A DNA stretch of 64,000 bases from Iodobacter fluviatilis (GCF_004194535.1 NZ_CP025781.1:2480001-2544000), one strand, 5' to 3'; counted from the stretch's first letter, positions 28,136 through 38,479 are shown. Program-made: numbers and translations. The notes: generated from the letters alone by a model not told the origin.

Positions 28136-29269
28136 CTATTTCGCCAGCGCAGCCTTTAGTAGCTCTTCTATTTGCTGAACAATGGCCGCTTCTTTATCGG
28201 CGTTATATTGTTTAATGGCAGGGGTATGAATATGGCCGACTGGGATTTTTGCCCCTAGCTGATCGCGTAAACGCAGGCTGCGATAGGAAATCTCATTAGA
28301 TAAATAGCCGCCGCCAGAGCCTTCTACCGATACTTCTTTTGCCAATTCGGCTAGATTTTTGGGGCAAAAATCTTTTTGCCGTAGGCTGCTGATGGTGCAG
28401 TTATCGTGAACACTAAATGGTTGTTGCACGGCCAACATCGCTTTGGCAGGCAGGCCAAATTCTACAAACTCTGCACCGGCCAGCGCTGAGCCTTTCAGTA
28501 GCGGTAACACTGGGGTTTTTAGCGTGCCGCCGGTTTTAATATTTAAATTATCAGGAAAATCTGCCGAGCGGCGCAGGCCCGGATAGCGCTCTAAATCAAA
28601 ATCTTTGCGCCCCATGCTGACGGTCACGATTAAATCTACGGGCAATTTAAAATAGGGCGTGAGCAGGTCTTCTACAAAACCGGCATCAAAATCAGCAAAG
28701 CGTACCGGCGCAATTACGGTTTCAATTTGCGCCTGCTGGCCATTCACTTCAATAAATTTTCCATCCAGTAGCAGCGCGGCTAGGCCCGATGGATTGCTTT
28801 GATTGATGTTTCTATCGAGCAAGAAAGGATCAAAGCCCGTTAGCAAGATGCGCTTCACCCCTTGGGTGTAGCGAATATCTTGAATGCCGCGGCTGCTTTG
28901 CTCAAACAGGACTAACCAGCTATTTCGCTGCGCCGCATTGGCATCAAAGCTCACCTTGCCATCACGGATTTGCTGGGTCATGGCAAGACGTGCCCAGTAA
29001 AGCGGCCTATCGTCCGTGGTTTGTCGCGCTTGTTGGCGAGCATTGTTCCAAAGCACCTGCCCAGCACTGATTAATAACGTGTCTACTTCTTGGCTATTTT
29101 TTGCTGTGGCTAAGCTACTGCTCAGCTTACTGATTTGAGTCTCAAAAGGGGCGAGCAAGTGTGGCATAACCGTTTTTGCTGCATCTAAGCGTTTTTCTTC
29201 CACACTGGCCGCAAGGCTATGGGTGCTAACAATCAGGCTAAGGCAGAGGCAGGCCGCTTTTAATCTCAT
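28136..29269 (-). CDS. Secreted peptidase C15-like protein (pyroglutamyl peptidase fold), Cys to Ser at the active site
   Basis: The 377-residue product has a signal peptide (MRLKAACLCLSLIVSTHSLA). After a helical N-terminal extension of about 125 residues, it has the pyrrolidone-carboxylate peptidase motifs: ILLTGFDPFLLDRNINQSNP at about residue 140, and IPVGHIHTPAIKQYN near the end, where the family's catalytic His lies. The region that normally carries the nucleophile (SAGTYxCN) reads GSGGGYLSNEISYRSL, so the Cys appears to be Ser. The family is normally cytoplasmic and about 215 residues long; this is a longer, exported variant. It may be an inactive binding protein or use Ser chemistry. 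It is convergent with the GH20 gene. Confidence 0.75.
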   Translation of the reverse strand: MRLKAACLCLSLIVSTHSLAASVEEKRLDAAKTVMPHLLAPFETQISKLSSSLATAKNSQEVDTLLISAGQVLWNNARQQARQTTDDRPLYWARLAMTQQIRDGKVSFDANAAQRNSWLVLFEQSSRGIQDIRYTQGVKRILLTGFDPFLLDRNINQSNPSGLAALLLDGKFIEVNGQQAQIETVIAPVRFADFDAGFVEDLLTPYFKLPVDLIVTVSMGRKDFDLERYPGLRRSADFPDNLNIKTGGTLKTPVLPLLKGSALAGAEFVEFGLPAKAMLAVQQPFSVHDNCTISSLRQKDFCPKNLAELAKEVSVEGSGGGYLSNEISYRSLRLRDQLGAKIPVGHIHTPAIKQYNADKEAAIVQQIEELLKAALAK

Positions 29270-29336
29270 TTAAGTTTGTCCGCGATGATAAGCATTGAGT
29301 GCGAAAGCATAAGCTTATCGCTCATTTGATCGATAT

Positions 29337-29384
29337 AAAAAAACGCCTAGGCTCACATACTGTTGTATGTAAGCGCCAGACGTT
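29337..29384 (-). terminator. Terminator of sodB
   Basis: On the reverse strand a long imperfect stem (AACGTCTGGCGCTTACATAC pairing with GTATGTGAGCCTAGGCGTT) is followed by a run of T. It lies 35 bases after the sodB stop. A separate palindrome, gcacggcatgccgtgc, sits at 29389-29404. Confidence 0.8.
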
Positions 29385-29418
29385 ATCGTGCACGGCATGC
29401 CGTGCCCTTTTAATGCAA

Positions 29419-30012
29419 TTAAGCAGCTAAGCGTGCAGCCACTACATTCCAGTCAACGAGCTTCCAGAAACCTGTTAGGTAGTTAGGGCGGCTATTGCGG
29501 TAATCAATGTAGTAAGCGTGTTCCCACACATCACAGGTCAACAGCGCAGTGTCAGCGCTTGTTAGCGGAGTAGCTGCTGCAGAGGTGTTTACGATAGCGA
29601 GGGTGCCATCGGCTTTCTTAACCAGCCATGTCCAGCCAGAGCCAAAGTTGCCAGCAGCAGAAGCATTGAAAGCTTCTTGAAACTTAGCAAATGAGCCCCA
29701 TACGCTATCAATAGCCGCAGCTAAATCACCAGCAGGAGCGCGGTCTGCAGCTTCTGCATTTGGCTTGAAACCTAGCCAGAAGAAGGTGTGGTTCCAAACT
29801 TGCGCTGCATTGTTGAATAAACCACCAGCAGGGGCTTTTTTAACGATTTCTTCAAGCGACAATGATTCGTTCTCAGTGCCTTTGATTAAATTGTTTAAGT
29901 TGGTGATGTAAGTCTGATGATGTTTGCCATAGTGATAAGACAGCGTTTCTGCTGACATAAATGGAGCAAGAGCATCTTGTGCGTAAGGCAATTCAGGCAG
30001 TTTGTGTTCCAT
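29419..30012 (-). CDS. sodB: Iron superoxide dismutase
   Basis: The 197-residue cytoplasmic enzyme dismutates superoxide to hydrogen peroxide and oxygen. The four metal ligands of the Fe/Mn family are present: His27 in [12 protein letters not shown], a His in QVWNHTFFW (about residue 74), and Asp and His in [16 protein letters not shown] (about 157 and 161). Residues such as [11 protein letters not shown] and FGSGWTWLV fit the Fe form better than the Mn form. Length is typical. A GGAGATCACG-type site (reverse strand, before ATG) supports the start. The gene stands alone with a strong terminator. Confidence 0.96.
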   Translation of the reverse strand: MEHKLPELPYAQDALAPFMSAETLSYHYGKHHQTYITNLNNLIKGTENESLSLEEIVKKAPAGGLFNNAAQVWNHTFFWLGFKPNAEAADRAPAGDLAAAIDSVWGSFAKFQEAFNASAAGNFGSGWTWLVKKADGTLAIVNTSAAATPLTSADTALLTCDVWEHAYYIDYRNSRPNYLTGFWKLVDWNVVAARLAA

Positions 30013-30328
30013 CGTGATCTCCGATTGGGTATGTTTTTAGGCGCGAAACAGCTTTAATTAAATATCGGGACTATCCCTGCTAATTTCAAGTTCTACGCGA
30101 TAGCTTAATTTTTATCTTGGCTATAATTTGCCAGCTTTCTGGCAAATTAAGTCGTTAATCTGTATTAAATGATTGCTACACCGCATATGTTTACATGACG
30201 TTTGCCGCTGTTTTTCGTGCAAACTAATTTATGCGGTGGTAACACTCGGTTTTGGGGCTGGCGGTTGCCTGTGGTATCTTTCGCCGTCTGCAAAAGTTGT
30301 CGGCAAGACCGGCTTCAGGAATTTAAAA

Positions 30329-31264
30329 ATGACTATTCTTGCTCTTATTATCGCTCTGGCGCTGGAGCAGTTCCGGCCCTTATCTAATCGTAATCTATTC
30401 ACTTTGGCTTTTGTACGCCTCGCTAATCAATTGGAGCGTGGCCTTAATGCGGGTGAATATCGAAATGGTGTAGGCGCATGGCTGGTATTGGTGTTGCCTT
30501 TGCTGATTATCTCGTTTGTGGTGTATGCCCTTTTGTGCCGCGTAAATGTGGGCTTTGCTCTGTTTTGGAATGTGGCGATACTTTATCTGACCATGGGGTT
30601 CCGTCAGTTTAGCCATGCGTTTTCTGGCATTTCTAAGGCCTTGCAGGCGGATGATTTAGACACTGCACGTGCCTTGCTTTCAGATTGGAATGGCCAGCAT
30701 GCCGCAGAAATGAGCGCTGATGAAGTGTCTAAAGTGGCCATCGAGCAAGGTTTGGCTGATTCTTACCGCTATGTGTTTGGTACGCTGTTTTGGTTTGTGG
30801 TGCTGGCTTGGTTTGTGGGGCCGGCGGGTGCGTTACTTTACCGCGCGGCTAGTTTATTGGCACAAAAGTGGGGCCGTAGCTCAGGCCCATTTGGGCAATT
30901 TGCTGTGACTGCGCTTGAGATGCTCGATTACTTGCCGGTGCGTTTAACCGCCGCCAGCTTTGCCATTATGGGTAATTTTGAAGATGCCGTTTATTGTTGG
31001 CGCACCCAAGCTCAATCTTGGGCGGATTATATTGACGGCATTTTATTATCGAGCGGAGCGGGTGCGATTGGCGTGCGCTTAGGCGATACCTTGCATCAAG
31101 ATCACACCGTTAAATTTCGCCCAGAGCTAGGCGTTGGCGATGCAGCAAGCCCAGATTACTTGGCTAGCGCTGTGGGCCTGATCTGGCGCACGGCTATTTT
31201 GTGGATTGCCATCGTACTGCTATTTAGCCTAGGGTCTTGGCTAGGAGCCGTTGCTATTTTGTAA
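30329..31264 (+). CDS. CobD/CbiB-family inner-membrane protein
   Basis: The product has about 311 residues from the ATG at 30329, which has AGGA upstream; the frame is open further upstream, but without membrane-protein character. It has several hydrophobic segments (MTILALIIALALEQF, WLVLVLPLLIISFVVYALL, TLFWFVVLAWFVGPAGALLY, TAILWIAIVLLFSLGSWLG) and family signatures ADSYRYVFGTLFWF and DYLPVRLTAASFAIMG. CobD/CbiB joins aminopropanol to cobyric acid in cobalamin synthesis. Stand-alone relatives in betaproteobacteria are also annotated as AmpE-like or of unknown role. No other cobalamin gene is nearby, so function is uncertain. Confidence 0.8.
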   Translation: MTILALIIALALEQFRPLSNRNLFTLAFVRLANQLERGLNAGEYRNGVGAWLVLVLPLLIISFVVYALLCRVNVGFALFWNVAILYLTMGFRQFSHAFSGISKALQADDLDTARALLSDWNGQHAAEMSADEVSKVAIEQGLADSYRYVFGTLFWFVVLAWFVGPAGALLYRAASLLAQKWGRSSGPFGQFAVTALEMLDYLPVRLTAASFAIMGNFEDAVYCWRTQAQSWADYIDGILLSSGAGAIGVRLGDTLHQDHTVKFRPELGVGDAASPDYLASAVGLIWRTAILWIAIVLLFSLGSWLGAVAIL

Positions 31265-31266
31265 GC

Positions 31267-31434
31267 CTAGCAGCCTGTCGGACTTAAGACTGATCTACTA
31301 CGAAAAAGCCGGATTTGGCCAGATTTCACGCATTTTCTCGTTGAATAGCCAGCTATTCGCCTCAAAAACCCGCGAAATCTGTCTCAAACCGGTCTTTCCC
31401 TCGCTACGATCGCTTAAGTCCGACAGGCTGCTAG
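31267..31434. repeat. Intergenic inverted-repeat element, copy 1 (168 bases)
   Basis: The ends CTAGCAGCCTGTCGGACTTAAG and its reverse complement are near-perfect inverted repeats. The interior is nearly identical to 38681-38846. It starts three bases after the CobD-like stop codon. It is a non-coding MITE or structured repeat; its hairpin ends could also help terminate transcription. Confidence 0.85.
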
Positions 31435-31460
31435 CGTGAGTTTATTCATAGGAGTCTTAA

Positions 31461-32111
31461 ATGCCCAGCATTCAGATTGATCAATCGGTCATAAATGTGA
31501 ACAATATTTTTTGCGTTGCCCGTAATTATGTTGCGCATGCTGCGGAAATGGGGGCGAGTATTGGTGCGGAGCCGGTGGTGTTTATTAAGCCTAATTCTGC
31601 TGTGCGGCAATCCGGTGAAGCGCTACAACTCCCTAGTTGGTCTAAAGAGGTGCATCACGAGGCCGAGCTGGTGGTAGCAATTGGCCGTGGGGGCAAGAAT
31701 ATTGCTACTGAGGACGCTCTGCAGCATATTGCTGGCTACGCGTTAGGATTGGATTTAACCGCCCGTGATGTGCAAGCAAAGGCCAAACTAAACGGTATGC
31801 CGTGGACTTTATCTAAAGGCTTTGATGGCGCGGCGGTACTGACTAAATTTGTACCCGCCAGCGCAATCAGCAATCCTGCTGCGGTGACGTTTTCTTTTGA
31901 AATTAATGATGAAGTTAAGCAAGAGGCGGACACAAAGCTTATGGCGTTTGATGTTGCTACTTTGATTGCTTGGATTTCTAGCCGGTTTACTTTGCAAGTT
32001 GGCGATTTAATTTACACCGGCACGCCAGAGGGCGTAGGTCAGATCCAATCGGGTGATCGATTAAGGCTCAGATTGGGCGAGCTAATCGACGAGACATTTG
32101 TGGTGGCTTGA
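31461..32111 (+). CDS. Fumarylacetoacetate hydrolase family protein
   Basis: The 216-residue product has the short FAHD1/YcgM-type architecture. Signatures are FCVARNYVAHAAEMG near the N-terminus; VHHEAELVVAIG, with the acidic metal ligands; GYALGLDLTARDVQ; WTLSKGFDGAAVL; and the C-terminal LIYTGTPEGVGQIQSGD. Members hydrolyse acylpyruvates or decarboxylate oxaloacetate using Mg2+. The exact substrate cannot be told from sequence. GGAG lies 11 bases before the ATG. It is cytoplasmic and monocistronic. Confidence 0.88.
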   Translation: MPSIQIDQSVINVNNIFCVARNYVAHAAEMGASIGAEPVVFIKPNSAVRQSGEALQLPSWSKEVHHEAELVVAIGRGGKNIATEDALQHIAGYALGLDLTARDVQAKAKLNGMPWTLSKGFDGAAVLTKFVPASAISNPAAVTFSFEINDEVKQEADTKLMAFDVATLIAWISSRFTLQVGDLIYTGTPEGVGQIQSGDRLRLRLGELIDETFVVA

Positions 32112-32140
32112 TTGGGGGAGGGGTAAACCTAGATTTAGTA

Positions 32141-32246
32141 CCACGGAGTTTAGGGGAGCACGGAGGCACATAGTAGAAAAAACATCCTTAAATCTTAAGG
32201 GTTTTCTCTGTGCTCTCCGTGTTTTTGCTAAACTTCGTGCTGCAAG
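32141..32246. repeat. Long imperfect hairpin between FAH gene and tsaD
   Basis: Arms around 32141-32170 (cacggagtttaggggagc) and 32210-32245 (gctctccgtgtttttgctaa) are imperfect inverted repeats, with a smaller ccttaaat/cttaagg hairpin at the centre. The genes on either side converge, so it may end both transcripts. The dispersed cacggag wording is typical of intergenic repeats. Confidence 0.5.
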
Positions 32247-32270
32247 GTTAGTGTTTGGTATTGCTGTGTT

Positions 32271-33284
32271 TTAAACCGCTGCGAGGCTGGATAAATCCCA
32301 GCGTGGCTTCACTGCATAACTTCCTGCCGTCGTTGCAAACTTCAAACGTTGTGCACCCGCAAAGGCGATCATTGCGCCGTTGTCGGTGCATAATTCTAGC
32401 GGCGGATAAAACACCTCAAAGCGGCGTTTTTTAGCGGCTGCGTCTAGTCCCGCACGAAGTTGCTTATTGGCCCCAACCCCTCCTGCAATTACTAAGCGAT
32501 TCATCCCTGTTTTCTTTAGTGCGGCTAAGCATTTCTTGCTGAGAACCTCTACCACCGCTTCTTGAAACGCTGCGCAAATATCGGCTTGAGTTTGTTGATC
32601 CAGCTCGTCCTGTTTATTTGCCAGTTGCAGTACGGCGGTTTTTAGCCCGCTGAAGCTAAAATCTAGATTGCCTGAATGCAGCATTGGGCGGGGCAGGGTG
32701 AAGCGTTTTGCATCGCCTTGTTCGGCCAATTTAGATAGCGCTGGTCCGCCAGGATAGCCAAGGCCTAATAATTTAGCCGACTTATCAAAAGCCTCACCGG
32801 CGGCATCATCAACGGTTTCACCTAAAATTTCGTACTGACCAATTCCACGCACGGCCATGAGCTGGGTGTGCCCACCAGACACTAATAGCGCTACAAATGG
32901 AAACTCAGGCGCGGGCTTGGCAAGGAGCGGTGAAAGCAAATGCCCTTCTAGGTGGTGTACGGCGACTACAGGCTTGCCTAGCGAGAAAGCCAGTGCATTG
33001 GCCACCGAAGCGCCGACCAGTAGCGCACCGGACAGTCCTGGCCCCGCGGTATAGGCAATGGCATCGATATCGGCCAGCGTTTTGCCTGATTCAGCCAAAC
33101 AAGCCGAGGTGAGCGGCAGGGCGCGGCGAATATGATCGCGTGAGGCCAGCTCCGGTACCACGCCGCCGTATTCGGTGTGCATGGCAATTTGTGAATGGAT
33201 TTGATGCGCCAGCAGTCCTGCCTCGGTGTCATAGAGCGCAATGCCAGTCTCATCACAGGAAGATTCAATGCCTAATACCAGCAT
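32271..33284 (-). CDS. tsaD: tRNA N6-adenosine threonylcarbamoyltransferase
   Basis: The product has about 337 residues. It transfers the threonylcarbamoyl group to A37 of tRNAs reading ANN codons, with TsaB and TsaE. The start at 33284 ([19 protein letters not shown]) is the usual N-terminus; the open frame upstream adds 28 unlikely residues. Family motifs are [11 protein letters not shown] with its metal-binding His pair, [50 protein letters not shown] and [12 protein letters not shown]. It is divergent from rpsU, the common arrangement in proteobacteria. Confidence 0.96.
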   Translation of the reverse strand: MLVLGIESSCDETGIALYDTEAGLLAHQIHSQIAMHTEYGGVVPELASRDHIRRALPLTSACLAESGKTLADIDAIAYTAGPGLSGALLVGASVANALAFSLGKPVVAVHHLEGHLLSPLLAKPAPEFPFVALLVSGGHTQLMAVRGIGQYEILGETVDDAAGEAFDKSAKLLGLGYPGGPALSKLAEQGDAKRFTLPRPMLHSGNLDFSFSGLKTAVLQLANKQDELDQQTQADICAAFQEAVVEVLSKKCLAALKKTGMNRLVIAGGVGANKQLRAGLDAAAKKRRFEVFYPPLELCTDNGAMIAFAGAQRLKFATTAGSYAVKPRWDLSSLAAV

Positions 33285-33508
33285 GCCAGCGTACTCAAAA
33301 AGGGATGTAATCCGCCATCTTAACGGCCTGATGTAATTATATAAAGTGCCATTTTTAAACGCAGTCATCGCGCCTCACCGCATGTTTATGGTGAGCTGTT
33401 GCGGATTGGGCTTTGACATGTGTCTCTAGTTTATGGATAATGCTACGCCTTGATTGATGTAAACGATTCTGGTCTTTTTTTGAGATCATCGTAAAACAGG
33501 ATTGCTCG

Positions 33509-33721
33509 ATGCCTAACGTACGCGTAAAAGAAAATGAACCGTTTGAAGTTGCGATGCGTCGCTTCAAGCGTGCTGTTGAAAAAACTGGTTTGTTGACAGA
33601 CCTTCGCTCGCGCGAATTCTACGAAAAGCCAACGGCTGAACGTAAACGCAAGCAAGCTGCTGCTGTAAAGCGTCAGCACAAGCGTCTGCGTAGCCAAACA
33701 CTGCCACCAAAGCTCTACTAA
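33509..33721 (+). CDS. rpsU: 30S ribosomal protein S21
   Basis: The 70-residue small-subunit protein is strongly basic. [20 protein letters not shown], then [20 protein letters not shown] and [13 protein letters not shown] are typical S21. It is the first gene of the macromolecular-synthesis operon rpsU-yqeY-dnaG-rpoD. A terminator-like hairpin at 33744 follows and may limit read-through to dnaG and rpoD, as in E. coli. Confidence 0.97.
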   Translation: MPNVRVKENEPFEVAMRRFKRAVEKTGLLTDLRSREFYEKPTAERKRKQAAAVKRQHKRLRSQTLPPKLY

Positions 33722-33743
33722 GAGTTTTATAGCAGCGCATGCC

Positions 33744-33770
33744 GAAAGGTCGCCTAGAGCGGCCTTTTAG
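33744..33770 (+). terminator. Attenuating terminator between rpsU and yqeY
   Basis: AAAGGTCGC and GCGGCCTTT form a stem (with one G-T pair) followed by T residues, 23 bases after the rpsU stop. Its place matches the internal terminator of macromolecular-synthesis operons. Confidence 0.75.
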
Positions 33771-33800
33771 CATTTCTCTTTCAATCACGGAGTGAAATCT

Positions 33801-34241
33801 ATGAGCCTAAGACTGCAAATCCAGAACGATATGAAAACCGCGATGAAAGCAAAAGAAGCTGACCGCCTTGGTACAATTCGTTTGTTACTGGCCGCCATTA
33901 AACAGCGTGAAGTGGATGAGCGTATTGAGCTGGATGATGCCGCAGTGACCGCTGTGATTGAGAAAATGCTCAAGCAGCGTAAAGACAGTATTGGGCAGTT
34001 TGAAGCGGCAAATCGCCAAGATTTGGCAGATAAAGAAAAGCAAGAAGTGGTGGTATTGATTGAATATATGCCACAGCAATGCTCTGCGGAAGAAATCTCC
34101 ACCGCCGTGGCCAGCGCCGTAGCCAGCCATGGTAAAACCCCAGCAGCAATGGGTAAAATTATGGCGGAGCTGAAAGCTGCTCTGGCAGGGCGAGCAGATA
34201 TGTCTGAAGTATCTAAGCTCGTAAAAGTGGCAATGGCTTAA
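33801..34241 (+). CDS. yqeY: GatB/YqeY-domain protein
   Basis: The product has about 146 residues starting at ATG 33801 (MSLRLQIQNDMKTAMKAKEA) with GGAGTG upstream. It is a small helical protein resembling the tRNA-binding tail of GatB. Signatures are LGTIRLLLAAIKQREVDER, KQRKDSIGQFEAANRQDLAD and ALAGRADMSEVSKLVKVAM. Its role is unclear, but it is conserved between rpsU and dnaG in many betaproteobacteria. A hairpin (GCTCTGATT/AATCAGAGC, 34250-34271) follows. Confidence 0.92.
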   Translation: MSLRLQIQNDMKTAMKAKEADRLGTIRLLLAAIKQREVDERIELDDAAVTAVIEKMLKQRKDSIGQFEAANRQDLADKEKQEVVVLIEYMPQQCSAEEISTAVASAVASHGKTPAAMGKIMAELKAALAGRADMSEVSKLVKVAMA

Positions 34242-34364
34242 TTTAATGGGCTCTGATTTGTGAATCAGAGCTAGAAAATCTGCATTTAATTTTTAGACTT
34301 AGATGTAGATTTTTAGTTGGTTTTTTGTTTCTAAATGGTCCATCAGGGTTGGAAAAACAACAAG

Positions 34365-36281
34365 ATGGCAAAAATACCAGACGATTTTATCCAAGATTTA
34401 CTTAATCGCGTCGATATTGTGGACGTGGTTGAGCGCTATTTGCCGCTGAAAAAAACCGGCCAGAATTACAGCGCTTGCTGCCCTTTTCATAAAGAAAAAT
34501 CACCCTCGTTTACGGTGAGCCAAACCAAGCAGTTTTATCATTGCTTTGGTTGTGGTGCGCACGGTTCGGCGGTGGGCTTTGTGATGGAGCATCAGGGCAT
34601 GAGTTTTCCAGATGCAGTGCGGATGTTGGCTGAATCAGTAGGCATGCAAGTGCCGGTGAGCGACGCACCCATCAGTGAAAAAGCCAAGGCCGCGCCTGGT
34701 ATTTATGACGTGCTTAAAACCGCCATGAATTATTATCGCGCCCAGCTTAAAACGGCACCGGCGGCGATTGAGTATTTGAAAAGCCGTGGGCTAGAGGGGC
34801 GAACCGCTGCCCGCTTTGGGCTGGGATTCGCGCCAAGTAACGGGCAATCGCTTAAAGCCGTGTTTGCTGATTATGAGCATAACACGGTCATTAAAGACGC
34901 GGGCTTGGTGGCGGAAGAAGAAAATACCCTGCGTCGCTATGATCGATTCCGCTCACGGGTACTGTTCCCGATTTTAAACCAGCGCAGCCAAGTGATTGGT
35001 TTTGGTGGGCGGATTATGGGCAATGGTGCACCCAAGTACTTGAATTCGCCCGAAACGCCCGTATTTGAGAAGGGTAAGGAACTATATGGCTTGCCACAGG
35101 CCAGAGCTGCGATCCGTGATCGTGGTCGTGTGCTGGTGGTAGAAGGCTATATGGATGTGGTGATGCTTAATCAGCATGGCGTGGAATACGCGGTGGCCTC
35201 TCTAGGCACGGCATGCACACCAGAACATATTCGTAAGCTATTGAAGCTGGCCGATGAGGTCTATTTTTGCTTTGATGGTGATAAAGCAGGTAAGAAAGCC
35301 GCTTGGCGGGCGCTAGAAAATAGTTTAGAGCAACTGGTAGACGGTAAAAAATTAGCGTTCCTCTTTTTGCCTGCTGAGCATGACCCTGATTCTTACGTGC
35401 AAGAATTTGGCCAGCAGCGCTTTGAAGCTGCCTTATTGCAAGATTCTGTGCCACTAGCACAGTTTTTACTGAAAGAATTATCTAGCCAAGTTCAGTTGGA
35501 AAGCGAAGAAGGGCGGGCTAAATTGATATCCTTAGCGGCTCCAATGCTCTCTCAGGTCAAAGCGCCAGCCTTTGGAATGATGATTCGTAAACGCTTGGCC
35601 GAGTTATCTCGCTTAGAAATGAGCGAATTAAGCACCGTTTTGGATGGCGGCCCTGTAAGATCTGTGCCGGAATATTTGCCCGTTGAAGGTTTTCAGAGTG
35701 AATCGGCCCCAGCGCATTACGGTCAGCCGTGGGAACAGCAAGTCGTCCGGCCCGAAAAACGAGCTTGGCAAGCCAATTGGCAGCCAAAAAGTAAGTGGAA
35801 AGGGCGGGCAGGTGAAAAAATACCAGCAAGCCAAATGCCAAGACCAGCACCTAGGGCCGCGCCGACTGGGCCGGTGCATCAATTGATTCAACTGGTGTTG
35901 GCGCACCCAGATTTAGCACGACGCAGCGAACCAGTATGGCAAGCTTGGCCAGAGACTGAAGCCGTTGGTTTGGCACAGGAGTTGCTTAATAAAATTTGTA
36001 ATTACCCTTTGCTGGGTAGTTTGCAACTCGTAGAGTCATGGCAAGGAATGTTTGACTACGATGTACTACATCGTTTGCGTATTTCTGGCGGGGAGTACTT
36101 TGATAAGGCTTCCGAGGCCGAGCTTGAAGAGCAATTGGCCGCAACGCTAAAAGCGGTAGAAGTCAGTGTGATTCGCCCGATGATGCAAGAGCGTTTTTAT
36201 GCTCTGACCTATAAGCAAGCGAATGGTGGACTAACAGAGGGAGAAAAACTGGAGTTTGCAGCACTCGTATCTCACCGATAA
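34365..36281 (+). CDS. dnaG: DNA primase
   Basis: The product has about 638 residues. It makes RNA primers for replication with the DnaB helicase. The start at 34365 (MAKIPDDFIQDLLNRVDIVD) is the family N-terminus. The zinc-binding domain has CCPFHKEKSPSFTV and FYHCFGCGAHGSAVGF. The TOPRIM core has VLVVEGYMDVVMLNQHG and EVYFCFDGDKAGKKAAW. The C-terminal helicase-binding region is less conserved and follows a Pro/Gln/Lys-rich linker (about residues 420-490). Intact. Confidence 0.97.
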   Translation: MAKIPDDFIQDLLNRVDIVDVVERYLPLKKTGQNYSACCPFHKEKSPSFTVSQTKQFYHCFGCGAHGSAVGFVMEHQGMSFPDAVRMLAESVGMQVPVSDAPISEKAKAAPGIYDVLKTAMNYYRAQLKTAPAAIEYLKSRGLEGRTAARFGLGFAPSNGQSLKAVFADYEHNTVIKDAGLVAEEENTLRRYDRFRSRVLFPILNQRSQVIGFGGRIMGNGAPKYLNSPETPVFEKGKELYGLPQARAAIRDRGRVLVVEGYMDVVMLNQHGVEYAVASLGTACTPEHIRKLLKLADEVYFCFDGDKAGKKAAWRALENSLEQLVDGKKLAFLFLPAEHDPDSYVQEFGQQRFEAALLQDSVPLAQFLLKELSSQVQLESEEGRAKLISLAAPMLSQVKAPAFGMMIRKRLAELSRLEMSELSTVLDGGPVRSVPEYLPVEGFQSESAPAHYGQPWEQQVVRPEKRAWQANWQPKSKWKGRAGEKIPASQMPRPAPRAAPTGPVHQLIQLVLAHPDLARRSEPVWQAWPETEAVGLAQELLNKICNYPLLGSLQLVESWQGMFDYDVLHRLRISGGEYFDKASEAELEEQLAATLKAVEVSVIRPMMQERFYALTYKQANGGLTEGEKLEFAALVSHR

Positions 36282-36494
36282 ACGGCAATTGAAAACGTAC
36301 GACTGTTTGCTGTGCATACAAAGCGAACCCTAGCATTACCATGGGTAATAAGGGTTCTGGGCAGATAGCCATACGCAGTACAAACAGCTTAGCGTTTTGC
36401 AGTAGCAGTAAGGTGGGTGCACTTATGCCGAAGAGTTGTCATCAATTTGTGATACAATCTACGGTTTTCCCGAACATACCTGAACTCGAGAGTC

Positions 36495-38447
36495 ATGGCG
36501 GCAGATCAAGAAATCGACAAAGACGACCAAACGCAAGCTGATTTGCGTGAGGCCAATCGGCCCTCCGAGGAGAAGGCCGACCCCGAGCAACGTAAAGCGA
36601 AGTTTAAAACGCTGATCGTGCTCGGTAAAGAGCGCGGCTATCTAACCTACGCCGAGATCAACGACCACCTGCCAGATGACATGCTGGATGCCGAACAAAT
36701 CGAAGGCATCATTAGCATGATCAGCAATATGGGCATCCAGGTGTACGACGAAGCACCAGACGTTGAAGATATGCTCATGTCCGATGCAGCGCCGTCTGTG
36801 CCGGATGAAGATGCTGCTGAAGAAGCAGAAGCAGCACTATCTTCCGTTGATGCAGAGTTTGGTCGTACTACTGATCCTGTGCGCATGTATATGCGTGAAA
36901 TGGGGACGGTAGAGCTCTTAACCCGTGAAGGCGAAATTGAAATCGCCAAACGGATTGAGGACGGTCTTAAGCACATGATCCAAGCGATCTCGGCTTGCCC
37001 AACTACTGTTGCCTATATTTTAGGCTTGGTAGAAAAGGGCTTGGCTGATGAGATCCGCATTGATGATGTGATCGACGGCTTTATTGATCCTAACGCAGAC
37101 GAAAACACCCCACCGCCAATCGAAGTGATTGAAGCGGAAGCAGAGGATGCTGACGAAGCGGCAGAGATCGAAGAAGAAGGCGAGGAAGACGACGGTAGCG
37201 CAGCAGCTAAAGCCAATCTTGAGCTATTAAAAACTCAAGTGCGTGAGCATTTTGACATCGTGCGCGAGCACTTCGATAAAATGATCAAAGCGCTGGCTAA
37301 AGAAGGCGCGCACGGCAAAACTTATCTGGAGCATCAGCAAGCGATTGCTGGGATTTTCCTGATTACACGCTTTGGCGCTCGCCAAGTTGAATCGCTTTGC
37401 GATCAGTTACGCGGCATGGTGGATGAAATCCGCAGCAGCGAACGTGAAATCATGGATATCTGTACCGTTCGGGTAAAAATGCCGCGTGATCACTTTATCA
37501 AAACCTTCCCTGGTCGTGAAACAGATACGACATGGGTAGTGGATGAGATCAACTACGGGCACAAATACTCGGCTATTTTGGCGCGCTATCAGCACGCTAT
37601 TATGGAAAAGCAACAAACTCTGGCTCAGCTGCAAGTTAACGCAATGATCCAGATTAAAGACCTGAAAGAAATCAACCGTCAGATGTCGACGGGTGAGGCT
37701 AAAGCTCGCCGTGCTAAGCGCGAAATGATTGAAGCCAACTTGCGACTGGTTATCTCGATTGCTAAGAAATACACCAATCGTGGCTTACAGTTCCTAGACC
37801 TGATTCAGGAAGGCAATATCGGCCTGATGAAAGCGGTAGATAAGTTTGAATATCGCCGTGGTTACAAATTCTCGACTTACGCAACATGGTGGATTCGCCA
37901 AGCGATTACACGCTCGATTGCCGATCAGGCCCGTACTATCCGTATTCCGGTACACATGATCGAAACAATCAACAAGATGAACCGCATTCAGCGGCAAATC
38001 TTGCAGGAAACCGGTATTGAGCCGACTCCTGATGAGCTAGCTGATCGCATGGAAATGCCGGAAGACAAAATCCGCAAAATCCTCAAGATCGCTAAAGAAC
38101 CGATCTCGATGGAAACGCCGATTGGTGACGACGACGATTCCCATTTGGGCGACTTTATTGAAGACGCAAACAATTTGGCTCCAGCCGAAGCCGCTATCTA
38201 CGCAGGCTTGCGTGAAGCGACTAAGGAAGTGCTAGATACACTTACACCACGCGAAGCAAAAGTTCTGCGTATGCGTTTTGGTATTGATATGAATACCGAT
38301 CATACGCTGGAAGAAGTGGGTAAGCAGTTTGATGTAACGCGTGAGCGTATCCGTCAGATCGAAGCCAAGGCCCTGCGTAAGCTTCGCCACCCGACTCGTT
38401 CAGAAAGACTGAAAAGTTTTGTTGAAAGTCAGGCTAGTGAAGGTTAG
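36495..38447 (+). CDS. rpoD: Primary sigma factor sigma-70
   Basis: The 650-residue housekeeping sigma factor directs RNA polymerase to -10/-35 promoters. Region 1.1 lies at about 35-110 ([20 protein letters not shown]), followed by an acidic linker with long Glu/Asp runs (around 190-235). Region 2 contains [40 protein letters not shown] and [20 protein letters not shown]. Region 3 follows. Region 4 has the helix-turn-helix [21 protein letters not shown] hairpin at 38459-38479 and a tRNA gene follow. Complete. Confidence 0.98.
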   Translation: MAADQEIDKDDQTQADLREANRPSEEKADPEQRKAKFKTLIVLGKERGYLTYAEINDHLPDDMLDAEQIEGIISMISNMGIQVYDEAPDVEDMLMSDAAPSVPDEDAAEEAEAALSSVDAEFGRTTDPVRMYMREMGTVELLTREGEIEIAKRIEDGLKHMIQAISACPTTVAYILGLVEKGLADEIRIDDVIDGFIDPNADENTPPPIEVIEAEAEDADEAAEIEEEGEEDDGSAAAKANLELLKTQVREHFDIVREHFDKMIKALAKEGAHGKTYLEHQQAIAGIFLITRFGARQVESLCDQLRGMVDEIRSSEREIMDICTVRVKMPRDHFIKTFPGRETDTTWVVDEINYGHKYSAILARYQHAIMEKQQTLAQLQVNAMIQIKDLKEINRQMSTGEAKARRAKREMIEANLRLVISIAKKYTNRGLQFLDLIQEGNIGLMKAVDKFEYRRGYKFSTYATWWIRQAITRSIADQARTIRIPVHMIETINKMNRIQRQILQETGIEPTPDELADRMEMPEDKIRKILKIAKEPISMETPIGDDDDSHLGDFIEDANNLAPAEAAIYAGLREATKEVLDTLTPREAKVLRMRFGIDMNTDHTLEEVGKQFDVTRERIRQIEAKALRKLRHPTRSERLKSFVESQASEG

Positions 38448-38458
38448 AATAGCGCCTC

Positions 38459-38479
38459 TTTTCGAGTCCACTCGAAAAT
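38459..38479 (+). terminator. Hairpin after rpoD
   Basis: TTTTCGAGT and ACTCGAAAA form a short symmetric stem with a two-base loop, 12 bases after the rpoD stop. Confidence 0.65.
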
